Below are positions 1 to 9,112 of a stretch of DNA of 59,165 nucleotides, in pieces. The stretch's first letter is position 1. Each line of letters starts with the position of its first letter. This DNA is from Anaerolineaceae bacterium. Lineage in GTDB: Bacteria; Chloroflexota; Anaerolineae; Anaerolineales; Anaerolineaceae. The translations under genes were made by a program, and so were the position numbers. The stretch lies in assembly GCA_020845515.1 (NCBI GenBank), contig JADLFQ010000011.1, positions 1 to 59,165 on the forward strand, given 5' to 3'. The notes under the pieces were generated by a model. The model ran no database searches and had not been told where the DNA came from. It saw only the letters and a program-made list of their open reading frames with translations.

Positions 1-115
1 CGAGGGGAGAGAGGATGCGGTCAGAACCGCTGACCTGATAGCCGCTCTCCAAGAGCAGCCTGGCGATGGCTGAAAGGCCGGTACCACCAATTCCGATAAA
101 GTGAATGTGTTCCAT
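1..115 (-). CDS. murC: UDP-N-acetylmuramate--L-alanine ligase, N-terminal fragment
   Basis: Only the first 38 codons lie in the window; the gene runs off the left edge. The peptide begins [20 protein letters not shown] and continues to a GSD motif, the glycine-rich N-terminal nucleotide-binding start of MurC, which adds L-alanine to UDP-MurNAc in the cytoplasm. Its ATG overlaps the TGA of the upstream CvpA-like gene (TGATG), so the two are probably translationally coupled. It is the last visible gene of the dcw operon. MurC and Mpl share this start, but position in the cluster favours MurC. Confidence 0.9.
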   Translation of the reverse strand, partial: MEHIHFIGIGGTGLSAIARLLLESGYQVSGSDRILSPL

Positions 116-654
116 CAGATCAACACCACTAGAACAAATGCAAAACAGATTGCAACCGCAAAATAAATGGTTGGCGAATGCAGCCAAATAGGGGGCAAGA
201 GTTCAATCAGGTTACGGGAGGCCTCACCGAAATCTCCGGGGGGAGGAGCGGAGATAAGATTTGGGAAAGGATACCCTGCCTGATTCATAAAGTACCACAA
301 TGATCCGATGACCAGGTAGCCATTGAGTGCACCCAGAAAAAAGCCCAAGAGAGAATCTTGCAATTTTTCGCGGACGAAGCGATTAGTTGCCGCAAGCCGG
401 GGTATATTTGGTCCCTGGTAGCCAAAAAATACCAGCAAAATGACGAGTATAGTTCGAATCCAGTAGATAATACCGGTCTGATTTACTGCGGCGAGGTCTC
501 GAACAAAGGGAATGAAAGTTTCCAGGACGTTAATGATAAAAATACCTAGAATGATGGCAAAACTAACCAGCATCTCTTTTGCCCAGCCACGATTTAAGCC
601 GATGAGGGCAAAGAGGATGACAAAAATCCAGAAGAGCACATGCAGTGCGATCAT
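115..654 (-). CDS. CvpA-like integral membrane protein
   Basis: A 179-residue very hydrophobic protein with about four membrane segments (roughly residues 3-24, 28-48, 62-80 and 158-179, with another hydrophobic stretch at 100-122). The N-terminus, including [11 protein letters not shown] after the first helix, resembles the CvpA/colicin V production family, whose members are membrane proteins with poorly defined roles. It is wedged between murG and murC. Its ATG overlaps the murG stop (ATGA) and is preceded by an AGGAGGA ribosome binding site, and its own stop overlaps the murC start. The context suggests a role in envelope growth or division, but this is inference. A CvpA-like gene at this position is unusual compared with model dcw clusters. 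Confidence 0.7.
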   Translation of the reverse strand: MIALHVLFWIFVILFALIGLNRGWAKEMLVSFAIILGIFIINVLETFIPFVRDLAAVNQTGIIYWIRTILVILLVFFGYQGPNIPRLAATNRFVREKLQDSLLGFFLGALNGYLVIGSLWYFMNQAGYPFPNLISAPPPGDFGEASRNLIELLPPIWLHSPTIYFAVAICFAFVLVVLI

Positions 655-1757
655 CTTAGCTCCTCCTGCAGAGGGCTGCTAGCCAGCTCACGCAGACAAC
701 CAGCAATCTGGCTGGCGGCGTTGGGAGAGGCCAGGGAACACATTGCAGTACGCATTGTTTTACGTTTTTCCGTATTTGCAAATAAAGACTTCACCAGCGG
801 TAAAAGTTCATTGCTTAAGTGTTCATCCGGCAGGATAACCGCGGCGCCACGCTCGGCCAGGTAGGCTGCGTTTACCTTCTGATAGCGCCAGGCATGTGGA
901 TAGGGAACCAGAATGGCGGGCAGTCCGGAGCGGGGGTATTCTCCGAGGGTGGCAGCCCCTGCCCTGGAAACAGCCAGATCTGCTGCTGCCAGAGCAACGG
1001 GCATTTCCTCATGGAGATAGGGATAGACATAATAACGGGAACACAATTGTTCTGGAAGGCGCTCCCTTGCTTCAATCATTTCTGCATAATTCTTTTCACC
1101 GGCGATGTGAAGAACCTGAATCGTTTCCAGGAGCTCCGGCAGGCAGGTGGAAACTGCCTGATTGATGGAACGCGCGCCTTGACTGCCACCGAATACTAAT
1201 AAAACTGGAATATTGGTCTTCATGCCCAGGCTGGCGCGTGCCGCTGTTGGATCCCAGGTTCCAAAATCGAGGCGGGTGGGGTAGCCGGTAACGACCACAC
1301 GTTTTTTGCCAGGCAGGAAAGAGCGGCTTTCTTCGGCGGTCACTGCGATGATGTCTGCAAAGCGGGCGAGGAATTTGAGCGCCAACCCGGGCTCGATGTC
1401 CGGCACATACACGAGTGAAGAATAGCGCCGGGCAGCTAATGCCATGGAAGCCGCCACATACCCGCCGGTATAGAGCAGGACATCGGGTTGAAACTCACTC
1501 AGTACCTGGCGCGCAGCCTTCACACCCCGAAACAGCAAGCGTAGATTGCGAGGCAAGAAGCGAAGCCCCACACCGTGCACTCCGGCAGCAGGTATCGCCG
1601 TGAAAGGAATGCCGGCGCGCTGAACCAGAGAGGCTTCCATTCCTCCCTGGCTGCCGACCCATAGAACTTGGGCGGCGTCGCTACCGAGTGCTTGCAGGAC
1701 GGTCAGAGCGGGATATACGCCGCCCCCTGTCCCGCCTGCGCAAATCAACAATCGCAC
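651..1757 (-). CDS. murG: UDP-GlcNAc:lipid I N-acetylglucosaminyltransferase
   Basis: MurG makes lipid II from lipid I on the cytoplasmic face of the membrane. The protein has the N-terminal GGTGGGVYPAL loop, the middle GGSQGARSIN loop and the C-terminal nucleotide-sugar pocket (SRAGAATLGE, then PHAWRYQKVNA). I place the start at the GTG at 1757 because AGGAAGG (1764-1770) lies six bases upstream. An ATG at 1775 is in frame but has no comparable site. Either way the gene begins inside the end of ftsW (about 77 bases overlap). The first glycine loop normally reads GGTGGH; here the histidine is glycine. At about 368 residues it is of normal length for the family. Confidence 0.95.
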   Translation of the reverse strand: MRLLICAGGTGGGVYPALTVLQALGSDAAQVLWVGSQGGMEASLVQRAGIPFTAIPAAGVHGVGLRFLPRNLRLLFRGVKAARQVLSEFQPDVLLYTGGYVAASMALAARRYSSLVYVPDIEPGLALKFLARFADIIAVTAEESRSFLPGKKRVVVTGYPTRLDFGTWDPTAARASLGMKTNIPVLLVFGGSQGARSINQAVSTCLPELLETIQVLHIAGEKNYAEMIEARERLPEQLCSRYYVYPYLHEEMPVALAAADLAVSRAGAATLGEYPRSGLPAILVPYPHAWRYQKVNAAYLAERGAAVILPDEHLSNELLPLVKSLFANTEKRKTMRTAMCSLASPNAASQIAGCLRELASSPLQEELR

Positions 1758-2925
1758 TAAACGCCTTCCTTTCATTGCTCTCTGGTTCCAGAGATGTAGA
1801 ACGAGAGATGTTTATCAGAACCCCAAGCGCCGCGAGGGTCGTTACCATATTTGAACCCCCGGCACTGATGAGTGGCAGGGCATTGCCGGCAAAAGGAGCC
1901 AAATTGACAATTACCCCAACGTTGATCATTGCTTCGGTCACGATCCAAATGGTGATCCCGGCAGCCAGAAGTTGGCCCAACACATCGGGAGCTCGGCGCG
2001 CAATGGAGAGGCCGCGCCACAACAGGACGAGGTAAAGCCCGATGATCATTATGCAACCGAGCAGGCCGGTCTCTTCTGCAATGATTGCAAAAATGCTGTC
2101 CGTCCACGGTACTGGCAAATTGGTAAATTTGGTTGTACCTTTTCCAATTCCAACGCCGAAGAAACCACCTCGCACAATAGCTTCGGTGCAGCGCTGAATG
2201 TGGTAAGACGCTTGTTGAGGATCCAATAGCCCAAAAATATAATCGTGAATGCGGGTTTGGGCTTTTGAACTGATCAGGTAGAGCAGAGCGCCAAAGACGG
2301 CGACAAAAAATACAAGCATAGCGATATGGCGAATTTCACCGCCCGCTAATATAAAGAGAAAGATGCCAAGCAGGAAGATGGTCAGCGCGGCGGAAAAATC
2401 AGGTTGAGCAAGGATCAATACAACTAGAAGGCCGATGATGGTCATCAGCGGAACGAGGCCAAGCGAAAGAGAGTTTAATAGCTCGCGCTTGGTATTGAGC
2501 CAAACAGCCAGATAAACAATCAAAGCAAACTTCGCCAATTCGGAAGGCTGGATTGACCCTTTGAAGAGCGAGCGGCTAACCCCGTCGCTTCTGCCAATCA
2601 AAAAGACAAGGATTAGCATACCGAGTGTCACTGCCATGAGTGGGAGTGCAAACGCGGTGAAGCGACGGTAATTCAGACGGCTGAGAACGGCTGCAGCAAC
2701 CAGCCCAACCAACACCCACTTGATCTGGTTGATCACGATGTAACTGGCGTTATCGTAAGTGCGGATGGCAACATTCCAGCTTGCAGAATAGACCATCAGT
2801 AAGCCGAAGATGATCAACGCCGCAACTGCGATGACAAGGGGAACATCCAAACCCAAGTGGGTTGCATGTGGCCGCTGTATTGGGCGTGCGCCCGGAGGGT
2901 TATTTAGATAAGTTGATTCACCCAT
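1681..2925 (-). CDS. ftsW: Septal peptidoglycan glycosyltransferase FtsW (SEDS family)
   Basis: A 414-residue polytopic protein with about ten membrane segments and the SEDS signature near the end of the extracytoplasmic loop (GGFFGVGIGKG, then PWTDSIFAIIAEETGLLG). FtsW polymerises lipid II together with a class B penicillin-binding protein during division. A basic cytoplasmic tail follows the last helix and overlaps the murG start. The ATG lies inside the last codons of murD (22 bases overlap). Position between murD and murG is canonical and favours FtsW over RodA. Confidence 0.95.
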   Translation of the reverse strand: MGESTYLNNPPGARPIQRPHATHLGLDVPLVIAVAALIIFGLLMVYSASWNVAIRTYDNASYIVINQIKWVLVGLVAAAVLSRLNYRRFTAFALPLMAVTLGMLILVFLIGRSDGVSRSLFKGSIQPSELAKFALIVYLAVWLNTKRELLNSLSLGLVPLMTIIGLLVVLILAQPDFSAALTIFLLGIFLFILAGGEIRHIAMLVFFVAVFGALLYLISSKAQTRIHDYIFGLLDPQQASYHIQRCTEAIVRGGFFGVGIGKGTTKFTNLPVPWTDSIFAIIAEETGLLGCIMIIGLYLVLLWRGLSIARRAPDVLGQLLAAGITIWIVTEAMINVGVIVNLAPFAGNALPLISAGGSNMVTTLAALGVLINISRSTSLEPESNERKAFSAIVDLRRRDRGRRISRSDRPASTR

Positions 2926-4286
2926 TCTCGAAACCGCTCCCCACGTTCTTCAAAATCTCTAAATTCATCATAACTGGTACCTCCTGGAGAAAGCAAAACG
3001 ACATCTCCGGGTTCCGCCGTACGGGCGGCAGTTTGCACTGCTTCTTTCAGGTTACTGCAAAGCTCCAGGGTATTGGGCTTTTGGCCGGGTGCTGGCTTAC
3101 CCAGCGCGGCGGCAATTTTGTCTGCTGCTTCTCCAAACACGATGACATGATCAACCCGACTGCGAACAGCTTGTGCTAGTGTCTCCCAGGGCAGGTTTTT
3201 GTCACGTCCGCCGAGCAATAGAACCAGCGGCTCTTCGAAAGAGCGCAAGGCTGCCAGAGATCGTTCCGGTGCGGTGGCGATTGAATCGTTGTACCAATTC
3301 ACACCATTTATAGTAGCAACCCACTCCAGACGATGTGGAACGCCCGCAAAGCCCTGAATACCGGCTTGCATTGCTTCGATGGACAGATTCGCGGCCCAAG
3401 CAATGCTGCAAGCGGCAAGGGTGTTGCGTAAATTGTGTGCGCCGCGCAGCAAAATATCACTTTCCGGCATGATTTTTTGATCGTCTGACCCTATACGTAA
3501 GTGCAAAAAACCTTGATGAGAATAAGCCCCGTCTATCGCTGATGGCAGGGAAGTTAATCCAAAACCAGACAGTTTGCCTTTTGCCTCACAAGCAAGTGCC
3601 CACGCACCCGGGTCATCGCATCCTAAAATTGCGATATCGCCGGCGTGCTGAAAAGCAAGAATGCGTGCTTTGGCACCAGTGTAAGCAGCCAGCGTGCCGT
3701 GCCGATCGAGATGATTGGGGGTGATGTTCAAGATCGCAGCCACATGCGGCGAGATGCTCGTCTGCTCCAGTTGGAAGCTGGAGAGTTCCAAGACCACAAG
3801 ATCTTCTTCCCTGATTTGATCTACAAATTCAATCAGCGGCTGACCGATGTTTCCGCCGGTCCAGACTTTAGAACCTGATGGAAGGCCTGCCCGTGCTATG
3901 CGGCTGAGCAGAGTTGTGGTAGTTGTTTTGCCGGCGGACCCTGTAATTCCCACAACCGGGGCTCGAACTTGCTCTAAAAAGAGTTGGGTATCATTCGTTA
4001 GTGGGATGCCGCGGCGGGATGCCTCCACTACAATTGGTAAATTGAGCGGGATGCCGCCCGAAAGGCAGACTAAATCAGCGTCGTTTAGCAGGTCAATGGG
4101 GTGGCTGCCGAAAACCCAGTGCACAGGGAGATTGCTCATTGACTGGATGGCTGATTGTATTTCGCTGGCAGGGCGCTGATCGTTAAGGGTGACGATTGCG
4201 TTTTGAGCTGCGGCATAGCGCGCCAAGGCAAGCCCTTGCCGGGCTGCTCCCAGTATTAATATGCGCAAACCGCTCCATTCTCTCAT
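2904..4286 (-). CDS. murD: UDP-N-acetylmuramoyl-L-alanine--D-glutamate ligase
   Basis: A 460-residue Mur ligase adding D-glutamate to UDP-MurNAc-L-Ala in the cytoplasm. An N-terminal Rossmann-like UDP-binding domain (ILILGAARQG, residues 9-18) precedes the ATP-binding P-loop GITGSAGKTT (residues 113-122). The central domain has NITPNHLDRHG, and the C-terminal domain carries the HRLE, NDSIATAPE and GGRDKNL motifs typical of MurD. The start lies three bases after the mraY stop, so translation of the two is likely coupled. Confidence 0.96.
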   Translation of the reverse strand: MREWSGLRILILGAARQGLALARYAAAQNAIVTLNDQRPASEIQSAIQSMSNLPVHWVFGSHPIDLLNDADLVCLSGGIPLNLPIVVEASRRGIPLTNDTQLFLEQVRAPVVGITGSAGKTTTTTLLSRIARAGLPSGSKVWTGGNIGQPLIEFVDQIREEDLVVLELSSFQLEQTSISPHVAAILNITPNHLDRHGTLAAYTGAKARILAFQHAGDIAILGCDDPGAWALACEAKGKLSGFGLTSLPSAIDGAYSHQGFLHLRIGSDDQKIMPESDILLRGAHNLRNTLAACSIAWAANLSIEAMQAGIQGFAGVPHRLEWVATINGVNWYNDSIATAPERSLAALRSFEEPLVLLLGGRDKNLPWETLAQAVRSRVDHVIVFGEAADKIAAALGKPAPGQKPNTLELCSNLKEAVQTAARTAEPGDVVLLSPGGTSYDEFRDFEERGERFREWVNQLI

Positions 4287-4289
4287 GAG

Positions 4290-5282
4290 CTACACCAATG
4301 CCAACGCGATGCCTAGTATCGCAAATAAAAGACTGACCAGCCAGAAGCGCTGCACAACCTGCGTCTCGCTCCAACCGCCTAGTTCAAAATGATGGTGCAA
4401 GGGCGCCATTTTAAACAACCTTTTCCCTTTTGTGATCCGGAAGTAACCAATTTGGAGGATAACGCTAAGGACTTCGCTTACCGGAACAATGAAGACAATG
4501 GGCAGAAGCAGCCATTGTCCGGTCATCAACGCAATCACTGCCAGGGTTGCACCCAGCGAAAGTGCGCCTGTATCCCCCATGAATAATTCAGCAGGGTGTA
4601 CATTGAACCATAGGAAACCGAAAATTGCGCCAACGAGGGAAAAACAAAAGCGCGCCAGAAAGGTTTGCCCTTGTAGAATTGCGATACCACCGTAGGCCGC
4701 AAAAGCTGTGGCTGAAATCAGGCCGGCCAAACCGTCCAGCCCGTCCGTGAAGTTGACTGCATTGGAAGAACTCACAATGATCAATGCTGCCAGCGGAATA
4801 TACCAGATCCCTAAAGAAAACGGCTCTGCTGTCGAGGGCCAGAACATTTCCGGGACCTGGAGAATATATTTGAGCACGATGGCTACACCAAAAGCAAAGA
4901 TGGATTGGATGATAAATTTTGTGCGGGCGCGCATCCCCAAACCTCGCCGCCGCCCCCGAATTCCTTCCCAATCATCAATCATTCCGAGCAGGCCATAAAT
5001 CAACATGACAATCAATGGGACAAGCACAGAGCGCCCCAGAACATCCACTCCCATAAAAGACGCGGCGTTCAGAAGAACTGTGATCAATGTCACTGGCAGG
5101 ATGATCATCACGCCGCCCATCGTGGGGGTTCCCATTTTGGGTAAGTGGGTGCCCGGTCCTTCAATTCGGATCAGTTTGCCAATTTTGAAGTGACGAAGCA
5201 AACGGATCAGAGGCCCTCCCCAGATGACAGCCATCATGAAGCTGAGCGTGCTGAGCGCGAGCGCCAGAGATGCCTCTTTCAT
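4290..5282 (-). CDS. mraY: Phospho-N-acetylmuramoyl-pentapeptide-transferase
   Basis: MraY transfers phospho-MurNAc-pentapeptide to undecaprenyl phosphate to give lipid I. The 330-residue protein has about ten membrane helices. Family motifs are present: KMGTPTMGG (residues 49-57), the aspartate pair in MIDDW (103-104), NAVNFTDGLDGLAG with D180 and D183, and the C-terminal histidine cluster in PLHHHFE. The ATG overlaps the murF stop codon (ATGA). Length and motif order are standard. Confidence 0.97.
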   Translation of the reverse strand: MKEASLALALSTLSFMMAVIWGGPLIRLLRHFKIGKLIRIEGPGTHLPKMGTPTMGGVMIILPVTLITVLLNAASFMGVDVLGRSVLVPLIVMLIYGLLGMIDDWEGIRGRRRGLGMRARTKFIIQSIFAFGVAIVLKYILQVPEMFWPSTAEPFSLGIWYIPLAALIIVSSSNAVNFTDGLDGLAGLISATAFAAYGGIAILQGQTFLARFCFSLVGAIFGFLWFNVHPAELFMGDTGALSLGATLAVIALMTGQWLLLPIVFIVPVSEVLSVILQIGYFRITKGKRLFKMAPLHHHFELGGWSETQVVQRFWLVSLLFAILGIALALV

Positions 5283-6697
5283 GACTCTTCCTCCAGCGCC
5301 GAGACGATCTTTTCCATATGCAGGGCATGAGACCCTTTGATAAGAATGACATTCTCGTTGCCGAAGGCGCGGCTTTGTAAGCTCGGAATTGCTTCGGCAA
5401 CGGTGTCAAAGCTTGATATGGCTGAGGCGGGCAGCCCCGCTCTGCGTGCGGAAGAGGCAATGATCCGGCCTAAAGCGCCAATTGTAATTAATTCACTGGC
5501 GATTTCTGCCGCCCGAATGCCGACCATCTCGTGTCCCGGGCGCTCGTATCGGCCTAATTCGAGCATATCCCCTAAAACCGCGACTTTATGGCCCTGCATT
5601 TCCGCCAGGAGGTTGAGCGCAGCAAGGGTGGATTCGGGGGAGGCGTTATAGGTATCATCGAGGATGATCGCTCCGCTTGGGGTAGTCACTGCCACCATAC
5701 GCAATTGATTATGACCATGCTGTAATCCACTGATAATTTGATACCAGTTGAGTCCTTCGATCAGACCGACGGCGGCCGCGCGCAGTACGGTATGCACAGA
5801 ATGACGTCCGATAAGTGGTACACGGAGATGCAGTACCTCGTTGAGATAATGCAAGCGCAGGCGAATACCTTCCAGCCCTTGCCCCTGGATCCGGTCTGCC
5901 CACAGATCGGCAGCGGGGTCAAGGCCATAGGTGAGCACCCTGGCTTGAGTTTTCTTCGCCATGGGGCGCACCCAGGGGTCATCGTAATTGAGGATAGCCC
6001 AGCCATCTGCGGGAAGTGCTTCAACCAGTTCAGCTTTCCCCTGTGCGATAACTTCTTGAGAGCCTGCCCGTTCGGCGTGTACCATGCCGACATTGGTGAT
6101 CACACCAATATCAGGGCGGGCGAGGCGGCAAAGCAAACTGATTTCACCGGGTACATAAAACCCCATTTCGAGGACAGCACGCTCATGGCCGGAGCCGAGC
6201 TGGAGCAAGGTCAATGGCAGCCCAATCTCATTATTGAGGTTACCCGCATTCTTAAGGGTGTGGTAGCGCTGGCACAAAACTTCAGCAATGAGTTCTTTTG
6301 TAGTAGATTTGCCGACGCTGCCTGTGATGCCGATTACGCGAACATCCAGTTGGTTTCTCCAAAAACCCGCTATGTGCTGGAGAGCAGCTAGCGTATCTTC
6401 GACCAATAAACAAAAGGGCGGCTGTGGGACAGCCTGATCTGCAGGCAGGCTGCCCGATCTTAAGTCCAGAGTGGGGAAGCGTTCAGAAACGTCTTTCTGT
6501 ACAAGCGCCAGGTGAGCGCCGCGCTCAAAAGCCTGGGCGATGTAATCATGACCATCAACGCGTTCGCCGGGAAGCGCAATAAACATCGAAGCAGGGATGA
6601 CTTTCCTGGAATCGACCGCTGCCTCGCTAATTGCAAGAGAGCGCCCAACCGGGCGGTGTCCAACCAGAGCTTCCAGAACATCCGCAATTTCTAGCAC
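5279..6697 (-). CDS. murF: UDP-N-acetylmuramoyl-tripeptide--D-alanyl-D-alanine ligase
   Basis: MurF adds D-Ala-D-Ala to the UDP-MurNAc-tripeptide. The 472-residue protein starts with the MurE/MurF-type domain (DSRKVIPASMFIALPGER, from residue 29), then the P-loop GITGSVGKST (123-132), the NLNNEIGLPLTLL segment characteristic of MurF, and the C-terminal DDTYNASPES and AVLGDMLELG motifs. I considered MurE because no separate murE is present, but these last motifs are those of MurF. It starts eight bases after the penicillin-binding protein stop. Confidence 0.95.
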   Translation of the reverse strand: MLEIADVLEALVGHRPVGRSLAISEAAVDSRKVIPASMFIALPGERVDGHDYIAQAFERGAHLALVQKDVSERFPTLDLRSGSLPADQAVPQPPFCLLVEDTLAALQHIAGFWRNQLDVRVIGITGSVGKSTTKELIAEVLCQRYHTLKNAGNLNNEIGLPLTLLQLGSGHERAVLEMGFYVPGEISLLCRLARPDIGVITNVGMVHAERAGSQEVIAQGKAELVEALPADGWAILNYDDPWVRPMAKKTQARVLTYGLDPAADLWADRIQGQGLEGIRLRLHYLNEVLHLRVPLIGRHSVHTVLRAAAVGLIEGLNWYQIISGLQHGHNQLRMVAVTTPSGAIILDDTYNASPESTLAALNLLAEMQGHKVAVLGDMLELGRYERPGHEMVGIRAAEIASELITIGALGRIIASSARRAGLPASAISSFDTVAEAIPSLQSRAFGNENVILIKGSHALHMEKIVSALEEES

Positions 6698-6705
6698 AGT
6701 TTTCC

Positions 6706-8583
6706 CTAATTCTGTTTGTGGAGCTGCAATCGGATATCATCCGGAGGCAGGTTGAGCATCTCGACCAGGCGGCTGGCTGCTTCCTGAAAGACCGGGGCTG
6801 CAACGACAGAGCCCCAGGGTGATGAGGTTGGTTTTTCGAGCCAGACGTAAATCAGAAAGCGCGGATCATCTGCCGGCCCCCAGCCTACAAATGAGGCGTT
6901 GGTCAGGCTCGAGGTATAAGCATTGGTTTCAGGTACGTAGATTTCCGCGGTTCCTGTTTTTCCCGCTATCCTGTAACCCTCGACCTTGGCGCTTGTCGTT
7001 TCTTCTTCAATCGAATTGGCGAGCATCTCGGTCAACTTATGCGCAGTGTCAGCTGAGATAGGTGAACTGACGGCAACCGGTTCAATATATCGCTGGCGGC
7101 CATTGCTGACAATTGCTTTTGCGATGTGGGGCGCCATGATCTTGCCATCATTGGCAACAGCGGAGATGGCAGAAGCCAGTTGGAGCGGGGTAACGGCCAA
7201 TCCCTGACCAAAGGAATTGGTGCCAAGATTGGCGATGGTTGTATCAAGGTTTGGGATGAACAACCTGCTGAATTCTTCTCCAGCGAGGTCAACACGCGTC
7301 CTTCGCCCGATGCCGAAGGATTTAAGATAGGGGTAGAATCTTTCAGCGGTTACCTGGGTGGCGACCCATGTAAGACAGACGTTGAGGGAGTATTTCATAC
7401 ACCCCTCCATGTTTTGAGGACCATAAGCACTGTAATCCCAGTTTCGAATCACAATCCCGCCAATTTCGATCGAACCTGTGTCAACAAATTCTGTTTCGGG
7501 TTGGACGGCGCCAGAATCGAGCCCAATTGCCATTGTGAGCACTTTGAATACTGAACCAGGTTCATAATACTGACTGATAGCCCGATTATATTTTTGCGGA
7601 GGAGGCAGCGTTTTTTCCAAATCCCAATAGTTGTTGGGGTCCAGGCGAGGGTTGACAGCCATGGCAAGGATTTCACCATTCCTCGGATCAAGCACAACGA
7701 TTGTCCCTGAAACAGAGCCGCTTTTTTCGACAGCCCTGTCCAAGATATTTTCCATCTCCCGCTGGATCTCACGGTCAATGGTCAGGATGATATCATTGCC
7801 TTTCTGAACTTCAGGTAGTTCTTTAAGCTTATTGGGGTCAAAAGGAACAACGAATGTGCGCGGAATCCCGCTCAAATCGCGGTTATAAAAACCCTCTACG
7901 CCAATCTGGGGTACTTTTGCCGGGTTCATGTTGAAAAACCCTTCAATGCGGATGTTGGGCTGCACACTATCTTCCATGCCAGCATCAAGGTAAGGAATAA
8001 ACCCCAAAATGTTACCGGCCGTATCGTTTTCTGGATAGACGCGCACCCATTCTACTTTCCAATCAAGCCCCGCCAGGCTGGGCGGAATCTCTTTCTTTCT
8101 GAATATGTTTCCTGCTGCAGGGAGATTGGAGAATTCCTTGTCAATTTCCTCGATCTTGGCGATCGCCTCGGGACCAACACGAGTGGCAAAGGGAATGTAA
8201 AATGGACCACTTTCTTCTGTATGGGGTGTCGTGGCGGCGGCAAAAACTTCCTGATAATCAAAACCAGCCACATCTGCCAGGGTGCGAGCGATGGTTTCCG
8301 GATTCTTTACTTGTACTGGGTTAATGCTGATCGCATAGATTGGCCTATTACCGGCAAGTAAATGCCCATATCGGTCATAAATTTTACCGCGCTCTGGATA
8401 AATAATCACCTTGCTGTTTTCAAATGTATTACTGAAGCCTTCTACTAAATCCCGGCCGCTTTCCATCACTTGTACGCGGCCCATCTGAACGACGATCAGA
8501 ACACCAATTACCGTGAAAAATAAAAGAAAGATGTGAATGCGGCTCAGGATAGGAGAACTGCTCGTAGGGTTAGCTCTCGTCAT
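6706..8583 (-). CDS. ftsI: Class B penicillin-binding protein (FtsI-like peptidoglycan transpeptidase)
   Basis: A 625-residue membrane-anchored transpeptidase with one N-terminal membrane segment (about residues 15-34), a dimerisation/pedestal domain (about 55-255) and a transpeptidase domain. The active-site motifs are complete: S344-VF-K347, S399-L-N401 and K542-T-G544. The enzyme cross-links peptidoglycan outside the membrane, most likely together with FtsW encoded three genes downstream. Its start overlaps the end of the ftsL-like gene by 14 bases. Position in the dcw cluster supports the division-specific role. No C-terminal PASTA domains are visible. Confidence 0.93.
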   Translation of the reverse strand: MTRANPTSSSPILSRIHIFLLFFTVIGVLIVVQMGRVQVMESGRDLVEGFSNTFENSKVIIYPERGKIYDRYGHLLAGNRPIYAISINPVQVKNPETIARTLADVAGFDYQEVFAAATTPHTEESGPFYIPFATRVGPEAIAKIEEIDKEFSNLPAAGNIFRKKEIPPSLAGLDWKVEWVRVYPENDTAGNILGFIPYLDAGMEDSVQPNIRIEGFFNMNPAKVPQIGVEGFYNRDLSGIPRTFVVPFDPNKLKELPEVQKGNDIILTIDREIQREMENILDRAVEKSGSVSGTIVVLDPRNGEILAMAVNPRLDPNNYWDLEKTLPPPQKYNRAISQYYEPGSVFKVLTMAIGLDSGAVQPETEFVDTGSIEIGGIVIRNWDYSAYGPQNMEGCMKYSLNVCLTWVATQVTAERFYPYLKSFGIGRRTRVDLAGEEFSRLFIPNLDTTIANLGTNSFGQGLAVTPLQLASAISAVANDGKIMAPHIAKAIVSNGRQRYIEPVAVSSPISADTAHKLTEMLANSIEEETTSAKVEGYRIAGKTGTAEIYVPETNAYTSSLTNASFVGWGPADDPRFLIYVWLEKPTSSPWGSVVAAPVFQEAASRLVEMLNLPPDDIRLQLHKQN

Positions 8584-9082
8584 GCTGACCTCCTGAGCGC
8601 GCCATATTGTCCAGCACCCAATCCCATAAGGATTGGGTATAGCTGCTTCGGATGAGCGGCCTTACCGGATGTGGCACCTCCGGCGGGGGGGCAATCATCG
8701 CCGGCTGCCGCCCCGGATATTCGGAGATGAGGAGGTATTGGACGGACTGAGTATCCAGGGGTTGATACCCCAGCTCTTGAGCTCTTCTTGCCATATTTTC
8801 AGAGGCATTGCTGAGAGCCAATTCTGATTCCAAGTTGGTATGGGCCTGTTTGAGGGCTTCGCGGGTGGCTTCGTACCTGCGAATCTGGATGGCGGCGGTT
8901 GCAGCCTGGGCTGAGACGCTCAGATAAAGACCTGCAATACTGCCAATGGCAATCAGAATCAGTAATAGAACGGCGATTCGCTGCATCTGAGTGCGCCAGG
9001 GTGCTTGATGATAAGCTTGCATTAGACGTTGGTTCATCGTTATTTTTTGTTCCCTTGGATGTCTCATTTTTTCATTGGACAT
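8570..9082 (-). CDS. FtsL-like division protein
   Basis: A 170-residue bitopic protein: a short basic cytoplasmic region, one membrane segment (about residues 37-58), an extracytoplasmic coiled coil (about 65-105, charged heptads) and a Pro-rich tail. This layout and its place between rsmH and the penicillin-binding protein gene are those of FtsL, which recruits the division transpeptidase through FtsQLB. Sequence conservation in FtsL is too low for a firm assignment by eye. A second in-frame ATG at codon 16 is an alternative start. Confidence 0.75.
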   Translation of the reverse strand: MSNEKMRHPREQKITMNQRLMQAYHQAPWRTQMQRIAVLLLILIAIGSIAGLYLSVSAQAATAAIQIRRYEATREALKQAHTNLESELALSNASENMARRAQELGYQPLDTQSVQYLLISEYPGRQPAMIAPPPEVPHPVRPLIRSSYTQSLWDWVLDNMARSGGQHDES

Positions 9083-9112
9083 TTTTCAGGTTCCATGCAA
9101 CGTTCATGCCAG

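Noticed and set aside
5738-6391. A 217-codon open frame antisense to murF
   Set aside because: Shadow of murF with no motif; murF is certain.
5279-6697. murF as a misnamed murE
   Set aside because: DDTYNASPES, LGDMLELG and NLNNEIGLPLTLL are MurF motifs.
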